A DNA stretch of 64,000 nucleotides. Origin: CBDFHV01 sp965247705 (GTDB lineage: Bacteria; Pseudomonadota; Alphaproteobacteria; Rhodospirillales; CAMCUA01). This document shows positions 61,759 to 64,000 of the stretch, piece by piece (position 1 is the first letter of the stretch; the number at the start of each line of letters is the position of its first letter). The notes under the pieces are model-generated. The model was not told the DNA's origin. It saw only the letters and a list, made by a program, of their open reading frames with translations, and searched no databases. Made by a program: the position numbers and the translations under genes. Location: contig CBDFHV010000083.1 of NCBI GenBank assembly GCA_965247705.1, positions 62,001-126,000 of the forward strand, written 5' to 3'.

Positions 61759-62553
61759 TCAGCAACCTGCCGCCGATCCCGGCTCGGCGGATGATATTGT
61801 CGCGCCGTCGCCGCGCCATGCCTGCCAGCAGGCCAAGGCGGCCAGGGCCGCCGTTTCCGCACGTAGGGTCCGAGGCCCCAGATCGACTCGGTAAACAAAG
61901 GGGAGATCGGCGGTCGCGTCAAGCTCCGGCATGGTGAATCCGCCTTCGGGGCCGCAGAGCATGCCCACACTCCCGGTGCCGTTCGCGGGCAGGGTCTCGA
62001 GAACACGTTTGATCGGCAAGCCGCCGCCTGTCTCATCGAGCAGCAGGAGAGGGCAGTCACGCGGCCACTTGTCGAGCCACCGGACCAGCGGAACCGGCGC
62101 GCCGATATGGGGAACCGTCAGCCGGCCACACTGCTCCGCCGCCTCGATGGCCTGGGCCCGCAGTCGCGGATTGTTGACCCGCACGACCGCGGTACGCTTG
62201 GTGGTGACGGGCCACAGGTGCGTCGCGCCCAGCTCGGTCGCCTTTTCCACCAACATGTGGAGCGGCGCCCGCTTCAAGGGCGCGAAGGCCAGGTGCAGGG
62301 GCGGCTCACTGGCCTGGGCGCGGGTCCGCTGCTCGACGATTAGCGCGACCTCGGTCCGCCGGGGCGCACCCAGACGGGCCCGCCACTCCCCATCGCGGCC
62401 ATTGAATAGGGCTACCCGGTCGCCTTCGCCCAGGCGCATGACCCGCCGCAGGTAGTGGGCCTGGGCCGGCTCCAGTGCCACCGAGGCCTCCGATGACAGG
62501 GGGGCCTCGACGAAAAGTCGGATCTGTGGCCGGGGAGCGTGCTCGGGCGTCAT
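61759..62553 (-). CDS. rsmE: 16S rRNA (uracil1498-N3)-methyltransferase
   Basis: A 264-residue SPOUT methyltransferase. The knotted C-terminus has LCGPEGGFTMPELD and LGPRTLRAETAALAAL, which bind SAM; an N-terminal PUA-like domain has HYLRRVMRLGEGD. It modifies U1498 of 16S rRNA. First gene of the minus-strand run, divergent from ubiA with 26 bp between starts. Confidence 0.95.
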   Translation of the reverse strand: MTPEHAPRPQIRLFVEAPLSSEASVALEPAQAHYLRRVMRLGEGDRVALFNGRDGEWRARLGAPRRTEVALIVEQRTRAQASEPPLHLAFAPLKRAPLHMLVEKATELGATHLWPVTTKRTAVVRVNNPRLRAQAIEAAEQCGRLTVPHIGAPVPLVRWLDKWPRDCPLLLLDETGGGLPIKRVLETLPANGTGSVGMLCGPEGGFTMPELDATADLPFVYRVDLGPRTLRAETAALAALACWQAWRGDGATISSAEPGSAAGC

Positions 62554-62579
62554 GGGTCATTTCACCCTATACTAATCTT

Positions 62580-63503
62580 ATGGACCACGCCGCTCCCACC
62601 CATGCCAGCGACATGCCCAGCAGCCACTGGATCGACCGCTGGGTGCCGGCGTCGTGGCGGCCCTATCTACGTCTGGCTCGGATAGACCGCCCCATCGGGA
62701 CCTGGCTGCTGCTGTTTCCCTGCTGGTGGGGCCTGGCCCTGGCGGATCCAGGCCAGTCCGGCCTGGGTTTCGCCGCCCTGTTCGCCGTCGGCGCCTTCGT
62801 CATGCGGGGAGCGGGCTGCACTTACAACGACATCGTCGATCGGGACTTCGATGGGCGGGTGGCGCGAACCGCGCTGAGGCCGATTCCCAGCGGCGCCGTG
62901 TCGGTGCGCCAGGCGCTTGTGTTCCTCGTCCTGCAGCTCGCCGTCGGTTTGTCGGTGCTGCTGCAGTTCAACCCGTTCGCCATTGCCCTGGGGGTCGGCT
63001 CCCTGAGCCTGGTCTTCACCTACCCCTTGGCCAAGCGGGTGACCTACTGGCCCCAGGCGGTGCTGGGGCTGACCTTCAACTGGGGCATCCTGCTGGGGTG
63101 GGCGGCGGTGCGGGCCGAGGTGTCCGCGGCGCCCCTGCTGCTATATTTCGGGGCGGTGTTCTGGACCTTGGGCTACGACACCATCTACGCCCATCAGGAC
63201 AAGGAGGACGACGCCCTGATCGGCGTCAAATCCTCCGCCCTCAAGCTGGGTGAGTCGACGCGCCCGTGGCTGTTCGCATTCTATGGGATGGCGGTTCTGC
63301 TGTACGCCGCCGCCGGATGGGTCGAGGGCCTGGCCTGGCCCTACTACGTGGGTCTGACAGCCGCCGCTGGTCACATGGCCTGGCAGGCCGGCGCGGTAAA
63401 CATCCACGATCCCGCCGACTGCCTGAGCAAGTTCCGCGCCAATCGCTTTGTCGGTTGGCTGGTGCTGGCCGGGCTTGTCGCGGCCCAGATCCCTAGTCCT
63501 TGA
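62580..63503 (+). CDS. ubiA: 4-hydroxybenzoate polyprenyltransferase
   Basis: A 307-residue membrane prenyltransferase with about eight or nine hydrophobic segments. The two Asp-rich motifs for Mg-diphosphate are NDIVDRDFD and YAHQDKEDD. It prenylates 4-hydroxybenzoate in ubiquinone synthesis. ATG 62580. The end overlaps the HD-GYP gene tail to tail by 11 bases. Confidence 0.95.
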   Translation: MDHAAPTHASDMPSSHWIDRWVPASWRPYLRLARIDRPIGTWLLLFPCWWGLALADPGQSGLGFAALFAVGAFVMRGAGCTYNDIVDRDFDGRVARTALRPIPSGAVSVRQALVFLVLQLAVGLSVLLQFNPFAIALGVGSLSLVFTYPLAKRVTYWPQAVLGLTFNWGILLGWAAVRAEVSAAPLLLYFGAVFWTLGYDTIYAHQDKEDDALIGVKSSALKLGESTRPWLFAFYGMAVLLYAAAGWVEGLAWPYYVGLTAAAGHMAWQAGAVNIHDPADCLSKFRANRFVGWLVLAGLVAAQIPSP

Positions 63504-64000
63504 GATATGCCTCTATGTCCACATCGTCGATCTGTTCGGGATCGAGGAACCGGTCGGCGTATTCCTTCCAGGCGCCGGAGGTCAGGAACAGGTTGAACAG
63601 GTCCGGGTCGATGTGCTGGTCCTTTTTCATGAAGTGCATGATGCGCATGCTTTCGCTCAGGGTCTTCGCTTTCTTGTAGGGCCGGTCCGAGGCGGTAAGG
63701 GCCTCGAAGATATCGGCGATGGCCATCACCCGTGCCGGGATCGACATGTCGTCGCGCTCCAGGCGCCGCGGGTAGCCGGTGCCGATCATGGTCTCGTGAT
63801 GGCCGGCGGCGATCTCCGGCACCCGCCGCAGGTTCTTGGGGAACGGCAGGGAATCAAGCATGACTACGGTTTGCACGATGTGGTCGTTGATCTTGAACCG
63901 TTCTTCCGGCGTCAGGGTGCCGCGGGGAATGGCGAGGTTGTAGACCTCGCCCAGATTGTACATGTGCTCGGGCACCTCCATGCGGAAGCCCCAGTGGTTG
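63493..64000 (-). CDS. HD-GYP domain protein, C-terminal part (truncated by window edge)
   Basis: The frame is open to base 64000 and continues beyond. The visible part holds the second half of an HD-GYP domain: INDHIVQTVVMLDSLPFP, GHHETMIGTGYPRRLERDDM (the GYP signature), ARVMAIADIFEALTASDRPYKK. The metal-binding HD itself lies off the edge, but His, Glu and Asp in this half look intact, so c-di-GMP phosphodiesterase activity is likely. A fold-typical tail with EQIDDVDIEAYL ends it. Confidence 0.85.
   Translation of the reverse strand, partial: NHWGFRMEVPEHMYNLGEVYNLAIPRGTLTPEERFKINDHIVQTVVMLDSLPFPKNLRRVPEIAAGHHETMIGTGYPRRLERDDMSIPARVMAIADIFEALTASDRPYKKAKTLSESMRIMHFMKKDQHIDPDLFNLFLTSGAWKEYADRFLDPEQIDDVDIEAYLKD

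Noticed and set aside
1..64000. tRNA or rRNA genes
   Set aside because: No cloverleaf-like clusters or conserved rRNA segments were recognised by eye; a covariance search was not possible.

Overview
The window is GC-rich (roughly two thirds G+C) chromosomal DNA of an alphaproteobacterium, most likely Rhodospirillales-like. The placement rests on a SAM-II riboswitch in front of a metZ-type gene, plant-type glutamate-cysteine ligase, stand-alone GluQ, an LapG-type (BTLCP) protease and the style of S4 and UbiA. No rRNA, tRNA or CRISPR array was recognised. Dense coding means nearly all of the second frames are open by chance; those were discarded.

Region 1 (1-14 kb, minus strand) is one giant, highly repetitive RTX/adhesin-type surface protein gene. 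It has a FecR-like N-terminal domain, RTX calcium repeats, propeller-like blocks, an L-type-lectin-like domain and filamentous repeats. It runs off the left edge after a single-base frameshift near 1769. Region 2 (14-21 kb) carries an EF-hand protein divergent from an OmpR/HK two-component pair with an Asp-rich sensor loop, a secreted hydrolase, a 263-bp MITE, an enoyl-CoA hydratase, a DUF2459 lipoprotein and an LapG-like cysteine protease. Calcium handling and adhesin control are a plausible common theme (inference).

Region 3 (21.4-22.5 kb) is an intact IS1595-family insertion with 8-bp target duplication. Region 4 (22.6-40.4 kb) is a catabolic/transport block: two creatinase/DoeA-like M24 proteins without metal ligands, oligopeptidase B, three paralogous Asp/Glu-racemase-superfamily proteins, a D-2-hydroxyacid dehydrogenase, a DapA-like lyase, a nitroreductase, an RraA-like aldolase, a DMT exporter, an amino-acid ABC permease plus ATPase without binding protein, an SDR, two TauD-like dioxygenases and an NMT1-like binding protein. 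It looks like an undescribed pathway for a small nitrogenous or carboxylated substrate, but the substrate cannot be read from the sequence.

Region 5 (40.5-54.9 kb) is mixed: a small periplasmic molybdopterin-oxidoreductase-like protein coupled to a triple-PAS hybrid kinase, a cold-shock protein, rpsD with a strong promoter, a two-subunit aconitase X, an HNH nuclease, an esterase, gluQ, Nudix, ACT, sulfotransferase-like, FliG-C-like and rhodanese genes, then metZ behind a SAM-II riboswitch, terminator and SD hairpin.

Region 6 (55-64 kb) holds tldD, a seven-gene minus-strand run (rsmE, gshA, two cytochromes c, a flippase-like gene broken by one in-frame TGA, an MFS transporter, a gamma-glutamylcyclotransferase-like gene), ubiA, and an HD-GYP protein running off the right edge.
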